Shown: positions 17,303 through 25,528 of the stretch, in pieces
How positions within the stretch are numbered: position 1 is the first letter of the stretch
How the letters are laid out: every line of letters begins with the position of its first letter
Assembly (NCBI GenBank): GCA_963700925.1
Contig: OY969553.1
Span: 4,216,001 to 4,280,000 of the forward strand
Source of the DNA: CAWJMD01 sp963700925
GTDB taxonomy: Bacteria; Actinomycetota; Actinomycetes; Actinomycetales; CAWJMD01
Length of the DNA: 64,000 nucleotides
Reading direction: 5' to 3'
The notes under the pieces: model-generated
What the model was told of the DNA's origin: nothing
The model's database searches: none
What the model saw: only the letters and a program-made list of their open reading frames with translations
Program-made: the position numbers and the translations under genes

Positions 17303-17308
17303 TAGGGT
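17303..17308 (+). promoter_or_regulatory. -10 element of the methyltransferase-like gene (leaderless type)
   Basis: TAGGGT ends 8 bases before the GTG start at 17317, just downstream of polA. Confidence 0.5.
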
Positions 17309-17316
17309 CAACGCCC

Positions 17317-18054
17317 GTGAGCCTCATCGGCACCGGCCGGCGTGTCCTCGGACGACTGGTGCCCTTCGCGCGCCAGCGCGGCGCGCTGTCGGTGGCGGCG
17401 TCGTGCGTCGACTGGGCGGTGCGTTGGGCGGTGGGTCGACCCCGAGCGGGCCGCCCCTCGCGTACGACGTTCGAGTTCGACGGACGTCGCGTTCCCTACG
17501 TCCACCACGCCTACAACAACACCTGGCTCAACGAGCGGGCCGTCGAGGTCGCGCTGGCCAAGGAGGTGCTGGCGAGCTGCAGGCCCGAGCGCGTCCTGGA
17601 GATCGGAAACGTGCTGGGGCACTACGGCTCGAGCGGGCACACCGTCGTGGACAAGTACGAGCAGGGCGAGGGGGTGCTGAACCTGGACGTCTCCGAGCTC
17701 GGGCTCGACAGGCAGTACGACCTCGTGGTCAGCGTCTCCACCATGGAGCATGTCGGCTTCGACGAGGACGTCCAGGACCCCGAGAAGCCCGGGCGCTCGC
17801 TCGACCGCCTGCGCGGCGTGCTGGCACCCGGCGGCCGGCTCTGGGTCTCACTGCCCGTCGGCTACAACCCGGAGCTCGACCGACGCCTCCGCGCGGGGGT
17901 CTACGGCTTCACGACGGTCCGGGCCCTCCGCCGTGAGCGTCGGCGCAACATCTGGCGGGAGGTGCCGACCGAACAGGTATGGGGAGCGGAGTACGACCGG
18001 CTGCTGTACACGGCGCACGGCCTGGTGATCGCCGAGTACCACGACGCTCCGTAG
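17317..18054 (+). CDS. SAM-dependent methyltransferase-like protein
   Basis: 245 aa. The core looks like a class I methyltransferase: RVLEIGNVLGHYG (motif I, with the first glycine of GxGxG replaced), YDLVVSVSTMEHVGFDED (motif IV region) and LRGVLAPGGRLWVSLPVG (motif VI). The degenerate motif I leaves catalytic activity open. The sequence before residue 75 is basic with a mixed hydrophobic stretch and has no clear membrane anchor. The GTG start follows a TAGGGT box. It opens the block of envelope-glycan and methyltransferase genes that lies between polA and rpsA. The substrate is not inferable. Confidence 0.72.
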   Translation: MSLIGTGRRVLGRLVPFARQRGALSVAASCVDWAVRWAVGRPRAGRPSRTTFEFDGRRVPYVHHAYNNTWLNERAVEVALAKEVLASCRPERVLEIGNVLGHYGSSGHTVVDKYEQGEGVLNLDVSELGLDRQYDLVVSVSTMEHVGFDEDVQDPEKPGRSLDRLRGVLAPGGRLWVSLPVGYNPELDRRLRAGVYGFTTVRALRRERRRNIWREVPTEQVWGAEYDRLLYTAHGLVIAEYHDAP

Positions 18055-18127
18055 CGATTTCGAGGGGACGGCATCGTTGCCGCGTCGTGACCGACAGCCT
18101 GCGTCCGTGCGTGTCAGACTCCGCCGC

Positions 18128-19612
18128 ATGCCTACTCGCCGCTCGCAACTGAGTCGCCATCGCCCGTCGACAGGAGCTGCGACGGCCGTCGCAGCGCTGC
18201 TGCTGGCCACGACCCTCAGCGCCTGCGCAGGCTCCGGCTCCGGCTCCGAGGACCGGTCGGCGCGAGAGCGCGGCACCGACGAGGACGTCGCGTTCACGCC
18301 CTGCGACGAGGCCGAGTGCACCGGTGAGATCGACGATGCTGCCTTCGAGATCCTGATGCCGGAGACCTGGAACGGCACCCTTCTGCTGTACTCCCACGGC
18401 TACCGCCAGAAGGAGGCTGCGCCGCCCGAGTTCGAGGAGCCGTCGACGGAGGCCGAACCCGTCCCTGGGTGGTCGACCGGCACGAAGACGCTCGGCGAGG
18501 CGCTGCTCGACCAGGGCTACGCACTGGCCGGCTCGGCCTACGGGAGCAACGGCTGGGCGGTGCGGGAAGGGGTCGCAGCGGGCGAGGCGCTGCACCAGCA
18601 CTTCGTCGACGAGGTGGGGGAGCCCGACCGCACGTACGTCTGGGGCGACAGCCTCGGCGGTCTCATCACCCAGCTGCTGGCCGAGCGCAACCCCGAGTGG
18701 GTGACCGGCGCCGCTCCTCTGTGCGGCGTGCTGGCCGGGCCGACTGCCAACCTGGACCTCGCCCTCGACGTGTCGTACGCGACCAAGACCCTGCTGGCAC
18801 CAGAGCTCGAGCTGACCGGGTACGACAGCTGGGACGACGCGGTCGCGAACTGGCAATTGGCGTACGACGCCGTGATCAAGGCCGGCACGGACATCGGCAC
18901 CGGCGTTCCGAAGATCCTGCTGGTCGCGGCGCTGGTGGACGCCCCTGCGGCCACCAAGACCTACGACGGGTCGAGCATCGAGTCGCAGGTGCGCGCCAAG
19001 GCGGAGGCCACGCTGACCGCACTCGGGTACGGCACCTACGGCAGGTTCGACGTCGAGCAGCGGTTCCACGGCAACCCGTCGACGAACGCCGGCGTCGACT
19101 ACGCGACCCGAGTCAGCGAGGGCGAGCGCTCCCTGATCGACACCGTGGGCGGAGCGGGGACGACCGACGCTCTGCTGGCGGAGCTGGCGGCCGGCGAGCG
19201 TCTGGTGGCGAACGAGACCGTCCGCAACGCGTTCGCCGAGTCGGGCACCCCGACCGGAGCGGTCAAGGACCCCACGCTCACGCTGCACACCACGGCAGAC
19301 CCACTCGTGCTGGTGCAGAACGAGACGGTGTTCAAGTCGCGCGCCACGAGCAACGCTGACCGAAGCGGCGACCTGGTGCAGCTGTACTCGGCGCCCCCCA
19401 GGACCTATGACGAGGCGGCCGGCGCACCGTACGGCGCCGGTCACTGCAACTTCAGCATGGACGAGCGCCTCGGCGTGGTCGCCCTGCTGGACGACTGGGC
19501 GCGTCGCGGGGTCTATCCCGCAGCCGGGAGGGTCACCGAGACCATGAGCGGCGACACCGGCGTACAGGTGGGCTACGTGCCGGGCGCCTGGCCGGCTGAG
19601 CTGGACGAGTGA
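18128..19612 (+). CDS. Secreted alpha/beta-hydrolase lipoprotein
   Basis: 494 aa. Basic N-terminus, hydrophobic core and lipobox LSAC place the acylated cysteine at residue 33. The mature protein begins as an alpha/beta hydrolase (LLLYSHGYRQKE, the oxyanion strand). The nucleophile elbow is WGDSLGG. Likely partners are the aspartate in LHTTADPLVLVQ and the histidine in GAGHCNFS, which complete a Ser-Asp-His triad. An insertion of about 150 residues, probably a cap, separates elbow and acid. The substrate (ester or peptide) is unknown. The ATG at 18128 was preferred to a start 51 bases upstream because only it gives a clean signal peptide. Its last codons are the first unit of a 13-bp tandem repeat. 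Confidence 0.82.
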   Translation: MPTRRSQLSRHRPSTGAATAVAALLLATTLSACAGSGSGSEDRSARERGTDEDVAFTPCDEAECTGEIDDAAFEILMPETWNGTLLLYSHGYRQKEAAPPEFEEPSTEAEPVPGWSTGTKTLGEALLDQGYALAGSAYGSNGWAVREGVAAGEALHQHFVDEVGEPDRTYVWGDSLGGLITQLLAERNPEWVTGAAPLCGVLAGPTANLDLALDVSYATKTLLAPELELTGYDSWDDAVANWQLAYDAVIKAGTDIGTGVPKILLVAALVDAPAATKTYDGSSIESQVRAKAEATLTALGYGTYGRFDVEQRFHGNPSTNAGVDYATRVSEGERSLIDTVGGAGTTDALLAELAAGERLVANETVRNAFAESGTPTGAVKDPTLTLHTTADPLVLVQNETVFKSRATSNADRSGDLVQLYSAPPRTYDEAAGAPYGAGHCNFSMDERLGVVALLDDWARRGVYPAAGRVTETMSGDTGVQVGYVPGAWPAELDE

Positions 19613-19649
19613 GCTGGACGAGTGAGCTGGACGAGTGAGCTGGACGAGT
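19598..19649. repeat. Four perfect tandem copies of a 13-bp unit
   Basis: GAGCTGGACGAGT is repeated four times, followed by a partial fifth copy (GAGC). The first copy encodes the last residues and stop codon of the hydrolase gene, the rest is intergenic. Because 13 is not a multiple of 3 and the stop lies in copy one, copy-number change would not alter the protein. Confidence 0.93.
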
Positions 19650-19666
19650 GAGCGTGGCCGCTGCGG

Positions 19667-20377
19667 TCAGTACGGGTCGTGTGGCGCATCATGTCCGAGC
19701 AGGCGCGCAACCGGCCGCAGCCGCAGCCGCAGCAGGACCTTGATGACCACGTTGCGCACGAACCAGGGCAGCTGCGCGACCAGCCGTAGTCGGTCACGTG
19801 TCGACGGACGGCGCGCATCGAACAGGGCCAGCGACGCGGCTCGTCCGATGTACCGCAGGTGACCGCGTCCGAGAACATGGACCAGCAGAGAGCTGGTCAC
19901 GCCGATCGAGGAGAACGCGTCGTGGACGAGGACCTGGCCCCCGGGTGTCAGGTGAGTCGCCCATCGCAGGTCGTCGGTGCACGTCCAGTAGTCGTGCTTC
20001 CCGTCCACGTAGAGCAGGTCGAACGGTCGATCCCACCCGGGCCGCAGCCGGGTGCTGTAGTCGCTGACCAGATCCACGACCTCCTCGAGGCCGGCCTCGC
20101 GGATGTTCGCCTCGAACAGGTCGCGCGTGGGGTGCCCCCCGAAGAGGCGGCCTTCCACGAACGGGTCGACGGCGACGACGTGGGCGCCGGCCGACCGGGC
20201 CGCCTGCCCGAGCACCACGGTCGACCGTCCTTGGTGGCTGCCGATCTCGACGACGACCCCGCCGGTGGTCAGCCGTTCCGCTGCCGACCAGAGCATCTGG
20301 GCCTGCTCGCGGGTCAGCCACCCGCCGATGCCCTCGGCCGTGGCCCAGGCGGACTCGAAGCCTGCCAGCTCGGGCAC
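19667..20377 (-). CDS. Class I SAM-dependent methyltransferase (Methyltransf_24 type)
   Basis: 236 aa. The motif VVVEIGSHQGRSTVVLGQAA is the SAM-binding loop of the cephalosporin-hydroxylase/Methyltransf_24 group. DPFVEGRLFGG and FDLLYVDGKHDYWTCTDDL (acidic metal/substrate loop), then GGQVLVHDAF, complete the core. Relatives are often encoded among glycan-synthesis genes. The C-terminal 50 residues are basic and hydrophobic (LPWFVRNVVIKVLLRLRLR), possibly a membrane-associated helix. GTG start with GGAGGTG 5 bases upstream. Divergent from the AftD gene with about 120 bases between them. Confidence 0.8.
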   Translation of the reverse strand: MPELAGFESAWATAEGIGGWLTREQAQMLWSAAERLTTGGVVVEIGSHQGRSTVVLGQAARSAGAHVVAVDPFVEGRLFGGHPTRDLFEANIREAGLEEVVDLVSDYSTRLRPGWDRPFDLLYVDGKHDYWTCTDDLRWATHLTPGGQVLVHDAFSSIGVTSSLLVHVLGRGHLRYIGRAASLALFDARRPSTRDRLRLVAQLPWFVRNVVIKVLLRLRLRPVARLLGHDAPHDPY

Positions 20378-20496
20378 CGCCGCACCTCCACGAGTCGGGG
20401 CAGGTGCCTGCCGCTGGCAACGTCCTCCGGCGCGCCCGGCGTCCGAGCCGGCGCGTCGCGCAGCGTAGCGGGGTCGCCGTGGGCAGGCTGACGACG

Positions 20497-23400
20497 ATGG
20501 TCGCTCGTCGACGACCCACGTGGCCGCCGAGGCGACCCACGGCCCGGACGGTCGTCGACCTGGTCACCGGCCTTCTGCTGGCCGCTCTCGTCTGCGTTCC
20601 GCGGCCGGGCCGGGTGTCGTTCGACACCAAGCTCGACCTCCTGCTCAGCCCGGCCGACTTCCTCGAGCGCGCCCTGACGATGTGGAATCCGGGGTCCGGC
20701 CTCGGAGAGCTCCAGAACCAGGCTTTCGGCTACCTGTTCCCGATCGGTCCGTTCTTCGCCGCGGGCGAGGCCGTGGGTCTGCCGGACGTCGCCGTCCAGC
20801 GCGGATGGCAGGCGCTGGTGCTCGTCCTCGGCTACCTCGGCGCGCGCCGGCTGCTGGCGGCGTGCGGAGTCGACCTGCTGGGCGCGGCCTGGGTGGGTGC
20901 CCTCGCGTACGCGCTCTGCCCGCGCATGCTGACGACGCTCGGGGCACTGTCGGCGGAGGCACTCGCCGTCTCCTTGCTGCCATGGATCATCCTTCCGCTG
21001 GTGCAGTGGCGGCAGTGGGGTCCGCGGCGGGCCGCGGCACTGTCTGCCTGCGGCGTCCTGGCCCTCGGCGGAGCGAACGCCACGGTCACGCTGGCCGTGC
21101 TCGTCGTCCCGGTGCTCTGGCTGCTGACGCGACCGCCCGAGCCTGGGCGGCGTCGCCTCGCGGCCTGGTGGGTCACCTGCACGGCGTTCGCGTGCCTGTG
21201 GTGGTTCCTGCCGCTCGTCGTGCTCGGCCGCTACAGCCCGCCGTTCCTCGACCTGATCGAGACGGCTCACAACACGTCGAGTGGGATCACGGCCTTCGAC
21301 GCGCTGCGGGGCACGACCCACTGGGTCGCCGGCTTCACCCGACCGACGGGGCCGTGGTGGCCGGCCGGGTTCGACCTCCTGACGGAGCCGGTTCTCGTCG
21401 GGGCGACCGCCGCCGTCGCAGCCTTCGGCCTGGCCGGTCTCTGCGTGGCGCGCCTGCCCGAGCGACGGTTCTGGGTCCTGACGGCGCTCGCAGGCCTGAC
21501 CCTCCTGGCACTCGGATCGGAGGCGGTGGGCTCGACGCCCCTGGCGGACGGTTGGCGGTGGCTCCTGGACGGGCCACTGGTCCCGTTCAGGAACATCCAC
21601 AAGTTCGACCCGGTGCTGCGGCTACCTCTGGCTGTGGGAACCGCTTGGGCGGTGCAGAGTCTCGTCCAGAGGGAGCGGGTCTGGGTGGCGCGGCGCAGCT
21701 TGGTGGCCGTGGCGCCGGCCGTTGCGGTCCTGGTGGTCGTGGCGGCCCTCGTCGCCCTGTGCGTGCCGGTCGCTGCGGGCCGGTTGCGCCCCACGCCCGA
21801 CTGGCAGGCCGTTCCCGACTACTGGCAGGAGACCGCCGACTACCTGGCCGAGACGGCGGGTCCCGGCACGTCACCGGAGCCGAGCGCGCTGCTGGTGCCC
21901 TCGTCGGGCTTCGGCGAGTACACATGGGGGCGCACGATCGACGAGCCGCTGCAGGCTCTGGCGTCGTCACCGTGGGTCGTCCGCAAGCAGTTCGCCCTGG
22001 GGGCCGTCGGTCTACCGCGCCTGCTCGACTCGGTCGAGCAGTCGCTGGCCGCCGGGCGCCCGGCGCCAGGGTTAGCAGAACTGTTGGCGCGCAGCGGTAT
22101 TGACCGGCTGGTCGTCCGCAACGACCTCGACTGGGCCGCCACCGGGTCGCCCCGGCCGGCGGTCGTGCACGCAGTTCTCGACTCGACGCCCGGGCTGCGC
22201 CGGGCGGCCACCTTCGGCCCGCCGACGACAGCGCTGAAGGCATCACCCGGCCAGATCGCGGGCTACGCGCTCGACCCGAGCTACCCCGCCGTCGAGGTGT
22301 ACGACGTGATGCCCGACCAGCTGGGGGTCCGCGCGGTCCCGCTCGACGACGTCGCGGTGCTGAGCGGCGGACCCGAGTCGGTGCTGCCGGCGCTGGCCTC
22401 GGGCGTGCTGGACGTCGACCGCCCCGTCGTGCTGGCCGGCGACGACCCGGTGCCAGGGCTCGGTGCCTGGGTGCTCACCGACGGTCTGCGCCGGCGCGAG
22501 CGCAACGTGGGGCGCGTCCAGGGGAACCTCTCGGCCACGATGGCTCGGGACGCGGACGCCCGCATCGAGCGGCGCGCGACAGACCTCCAGTCGTTCGACC
22601 CATCCGGGCACCAGACCGTCGCGCAGCTGCGGGGAGTTGTGGCCGTCACGGCCACCACGTCGGCGGGTTTCGCGGACGCGCTCGACCCGATCCGGCCCGA
22701 GTACGCGCCCGCGGCTGCACTCGACGGCAACATCTTCACGTCGTGGCGGTCCAGCCAGGCCGGCACGCCGGTCGGTGAGGCGCTCACCGTCGAGCTGGTC
22801 AAGGCGACGGACCTGCGGGGAACGTCAGTGGTGTTGGAGAACAACGTCCTGCTCGGTCCCCGGGTGACGCGGGTCGAGGTCGTGACCGACACGGGGCGGG
22901 CCTTCACCGACATTCCGGCGTCCGGTGCCGCCGAGCTGGAGATCCCTGCCGGCGACACGCGCACCATCACTGTGCGGGTCGACCGTGCCGACGGCTCCAC
23001 CGGCCGGGTGGGTGTCGCCGAGCTGAGCATGCCCGACGTGAGTGCCACCGCATCCCTGCGTCTGCCGCGCGACGTCAGCGGGTCCCTCGATCGGGCGGAG
23101 TCCGGGGTCGCGGCGGTCGTCCTCCACGACGACACCGCGGCTCACCGTGCGTGCGTGCCCGTTGGTGAGCGTCCCGAGCTGGTGCGCTGCGACCCCGGCC
23201 TGGCCAGGGGGAGCGAGGAGCAAGCCGGTCTCGACCGGGTCTTCGACCTGGCAGGCAGCGGCCGGTACCGGCTCGGGGCGGCGGTCATCCCTGCCAGCGG
23301 CACGGCGCTGTCTCGCTACCTGGAGCCCTTCGGTGACGGGCTCGTCGCCGTCGGCTCCAGCGTGCTGGACGACTCAGTCGCCGTCCGGGCCGGGGCCGCG

Positions 23401-24780
23401 GTCGACGGCGACCCCGCGACCGCCTGGGTGTCGGCCCCTGGCGACACGGCCCCCACCGTGTCGCTGCAGTGGCCGCAGGAGCGGACGGTCTCGAGGCTGA
23501 CGGTGCGGCCGTCCACCCAAACCCTGGCTGCGCGCCCCCAGCGACTCCGGCTCTCCACCCCCGAGCGCTCGTGGGAGGTCGAGCTGGACCTCGGGTCCAC
23601 CGCTCGGTTCCCGCCTGTGACGACTGACGAGCTGACGGTCCGGGTCCTGGCCTGGGAGCGGGTGCGGTCGTTCGACCCGGTCAACGGCCTCACGTACGAC
23701 GTGCCGCCGGGTATCGCCGAGCTCGAGCTCGACGGGGGCGTCGACTCCTTCGTGCACACGCCAGACATGTCGACCGAGGTCGGGGCCCTCTGCGGCACGG
23801 GGCCGACCCTGGTGGTTGACGGCCGTCCGGTGCAAACACAGGTCTCGGCATCTGTCGGCGACATCGTCACGGGACTCGCCGTCGACGTGACGCCTTGCGA
23901 CACAGACGCACTCGCACTCGCGACGGGTCGCCACCACGTGCGCGTCGAGCCGACGACCGAGTGGGATGTCACCGCCGTCTCCCTCGTCCGGGAAGCCGGA
24001 CCCGGTCGCCCAGCAGCAGGCCCCGTCGCTGCCGGTCGAGCCATCGACGCCACGGGCTGGGGCAGCTCACGCCGCGCCGTGGCGGTCGGGGCAGGGCCGG
24101 AGTCCCTCCTCGTCGTGCCGGAGGGGGAGAACCCTGGCTGGAGGGCACGCCTGGACGGCGAGGAGCTGGTGCCCCAGACCGTCGACGGGTGGCAGCAGGG
24201 GTGGGTCGTCCCGGCGGGCGAAGCGGGCACCCTGGTGCTGGAGTACTCGCCTCAGCGCTGGCACGTCGCCGGCCTCATCGCCGGGGGCGTTCTGGCGACA
24301 GTGGTTCTCCTCCTTGGGCTCTGGCCCGGGAGGTCACCCTCAACGACAGCAGGCGCGGTAGGCGGCTCCCCGCGCCTGCGCACCCGTCACCGCACACTGA
24401 GCAGGCAGCAGGCCTTCGGAGGTACGGGAACGCCGTGGTGGCAACGCCTGCCGTGGCTGGTCGCCGGGGCGGTGCCTGTGCTGCTCGGGGGAGTGGTCGG
24501 CGTCGTGGCGGTCGTGCTGGCCGCCGTGCTGGCGAGGTGGCGTGGCCGGGCGGTCGGCGTTGCCACGCTGTGCCTGGTGGCCGGTGGGCTCGTCGCGCTG
24601 TCCCAAGCGGGCAGGGGAGGCGCCGAGGACGTCGACGCAGTCGTGCAGGCGCTGGTCCTGACGGCCTTCGGCGTCGCGTGGTGGAGCACCGGCCGGGACA
24701 TCGACCAGGCGGACGAGGCCGTCGAGCCTCAGCTCGCCTCAGAGCCGGCAGCGGAAGCGGGCGGGGCGCGCAGCACGTAG
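20497..24780 (+). CDS. AftD-like alpha-(1->3)-arabinofuranosyltransferase
   Basis: About 1,427 aa, close to the length of mycobacterial AftD. AftD is a polyprenyl-phosphate-dependent GT-C enzyme that adds alpha-1,3 arabinose branches to cell-wall arabinan. The N-terminal 400 residues are polytopic, with the GT-C hallmark FDTKLDLLLSPADFLERA and LQNQAFGYLFPIGPFF. The long middle is extracellular and beta-rich. It has discoidin/F5-8C-like units (AALDGNIFTSWRSSQAGTP and AAVDGDPATAWVSAPG), fitting carbohydrate binding. A further group of membrane helices closes the C-terminus. The ATG at 20497 was chosen; a GTG 18 bases upstream is an alternative. The last 52 bases overlap the convergent methyltransferase gene. 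Confidence 0.88.
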   Translation: MVARRRPTWPPRRPTARTVVDLVTGLLLAALVCVPRPGRVSFDTKLDLLLSPADFLERALTMWNPGSGLGELQNQAFGYLFPIGPFFAAGEAVGLPDVAVQRGWQALVLVLGYLGARRLLAACGVDLLGAAWVGALAYALCPRMLTTLGALSAEALAVSLLPWIILPLVQWRQWGPRRAAALSACGVLALGGANATVTLAVLVVPVLWLLTRPPEPGRRRLAAWWVTCTAFACLWWFLPLVVLGRYSPPFLDLIETAHNTSSGITAFDALRGTTHWVAGFTRPTGPWWPAGFDLLTEPVLVGATAAVAAFGLAGLCVARLPERRFWVLTALAGLTLLALGSEAVGSTPLADGWRWLLDGPLVPFRNIHKFDPVLRLPLAVGTAWAVQSLVQRERVWVARRSLVAVAPAVAVLVVVAALVALCVPVAAGRLRPTPDWQAVPDYWQETADYLAETAGPGTSPEPSALLVPSSGFGEYTWGRTIDEPLQALASSPWVVRKQFALGAVGLPRLLDSVEQSLAAGRPAPGLAELLARSGIDRLVVRNDLDWAATGSPRPAVVHAVLDSTPGLRRAATFGPPTTALKASPGQIAGYALDPSYPAVEVYDVMPDQLGVRAVPLDDVAVLSGGPESVLPALASGVLDVDRPVVLAGDDPVPGLGAWVLTDGLRRRERNVGRVQGNLSATMARDADARIERRATDLQSFDPSGHQTVAQLRGVVAVTATTSAGFADALDPIRPEYAPAAALDGNIFTSWRSSQAGTPVGEALTVELVKATDLRGTSVVLENNVLLGPRVTRVEVVTDTGRAFTDIPASGAAELEIPAGDTRTITVRVDRADGSTGRVGVAELSMPDVSATASLRLPRDVSGSLDRAESGVAAVVLHDDTAAHRACVPVGERPELVRCDPGLARGSEEQAGLDRVFDLAGSGRYRLGAAVIPASGTALSRYLEPFGDGLVAVGSSVLDDSVAVRAGAAVDGDPATAWVSAPGDTAPTVSLQWPQERTVSRLTVRPSTQTLAARPQRLRLSTPERSWEVELDLGSTARFPPVTTDELTVRVLAWERVRSFDPVNGLTYDVPPGIAELELDGGVDSFVHTPDMSTEVGALCGTGPTLVVDGRPVQTQVSASVGDIVTGLAVDVTPCDTDALALATGRHHVRVEPTTEWDVTAVSLVREAGPGRPAAGPVAAGRAIDATGWGSSRRAVAVGAGPESLLVVPEGENPGWRARLDGEELVPQTVDGWQQGWVVPAGEAGTLVLEYSPQRWHVAGLIAGGVLATVVLLLGLWPGRSPSTTAGAVGGSPRLRTRHRTLSRQQAFGGTGTPWWQRLPWLVAGAVPVLLGGVVGVVAVVLAAVLARWRGRAVGVATLCLVAGGLVALSQAGRGGAEDVDAVVQALVLTAFGVAWWSTGRDIDQADEAVEPQLASEPAAEAGGARST

Positions 24781-25493
24781 CGCTGGCAGACCCAGTGGCC
24801 GCCATAGGTGGCGTCCTCGCTGACGTCGACCAGCTCGGCACCGGTGCCCTCGACGGCACGGAGCACTGCGGCGGTGTCGAGCGCGGTCATCCGCATCGGG
24901 GCCGGATAGCGCAGGATCCTCCTCTGTGCCCAGCCGAGCACCCGGGCAGGGAGAACCCGGAACGCGAGCCCCTTCAGTGACGCGCGTGGCCGACTCACTG
25001 TCTGCACGACCGCCAGCCCGCCGGGACGCAGGACCCTCACCATCTCGCGCAGGTACCCCGTGGCCAGGTCGGGCGGTAGGTGCTGGAGCACCAGGCTCGA
25101 GTAGGCGACGTCCACGGAGCCGTCGGCGTGCGCGCGCAGGTCAGGGTCGGTGTTGAGAACCCACCGGATGCGGCCCCCCGAGCGGTCGAGCTCCCGTCCG
25201 CGCTCCACCATGGCCGGGGCGACGTCCACAGCGACCACCTCGTCGAAGTGGGTCGCCAGCGCGTTGCTCAGTCTGCCTACGCCACAACCGAAGTCGAGCA
25301 CCGCGCCCCGCTCGTAGTGCAGCCCGAGCCGGTCGAGACGGCCCAGCACGGCGTCGACCTCGCGCCGGCCGGTGGCCAGGAAGTCCGCCACGTCCCAGCG
25401 GCCACCCCGGGTGCCGGGCGCGACGTAGACCGCCCACAGCGGGTCGTCGGCTCCGAGGCGCTGCCAGTCGCGGCTCACGTCCTCGAAGCTCAC
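24729..25493 (-). CDS. SAM-dependent methyltransferase
   Basis: 254 aa class I methyltransferase of the ubiE/COQ5-like (Methyltransf_11) type. Motif I is VLDFGCGVGRLSNALA, followed by VVAVDVAPAMVERGREL, then SSLVLQHLPPD and VLRPGGLAVVQT. About 70 residues precede motif I and may bind substrate (SRDWQRLGADDPLWAVY). Start is a GTG with TAGGCT 6 bases upstream on the minus strand. Its 3' end overlaps the AftD gene by 52 bases in the opposite direction. The acceptor is unknown, but position suggests a glycan or glycolipid. Confidence 0.83.
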   Translation of the reverse strand: MSFEDVSRDWQRLGADDPLWAVYVAPGTRGGRWDVADFLATGRREVDAVLGRLDRLGLHYERGAVLDFGCGVGRLSNALATHFDEVVAVDVAPAMVERGRELDRSGGRIRWVLNTDPDLRAHADGSVDVAYSSLVLQHLPPDLATGYLREMVRVLRPGGLAVVQTVSRPRASLKGLAFRVLPARVLGWAQRRILRYPAPMRMTALDTAAVLRAVEGTGAELVDVSEDATYGGHWVCQRYVLRAPPASAAGSEAS

Positions 25494-25499
25494 GCTCGC

Positions 25500-25505
25500 A
25501 GCCTA
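25500..25505 (-). promoter_or_regulatory. -10 element of the methyltransferase gene (leaderless type)
   Basis: On the minus strand TAGGCT ends 6 bases before the GTG at 25493. Confidence 0.55.
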
Positions 25506-25528
25506 GCCACGGGCAGGTCACCGACGAG

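Noticed and set aside
19598..19649. Short CRISPR-like array
   Set aside because: The units are 13 bp and directly adjacent with no spacers, and no cas genes are nearby. It is a simple tandem repeat; so are those at 5371 and 61481.
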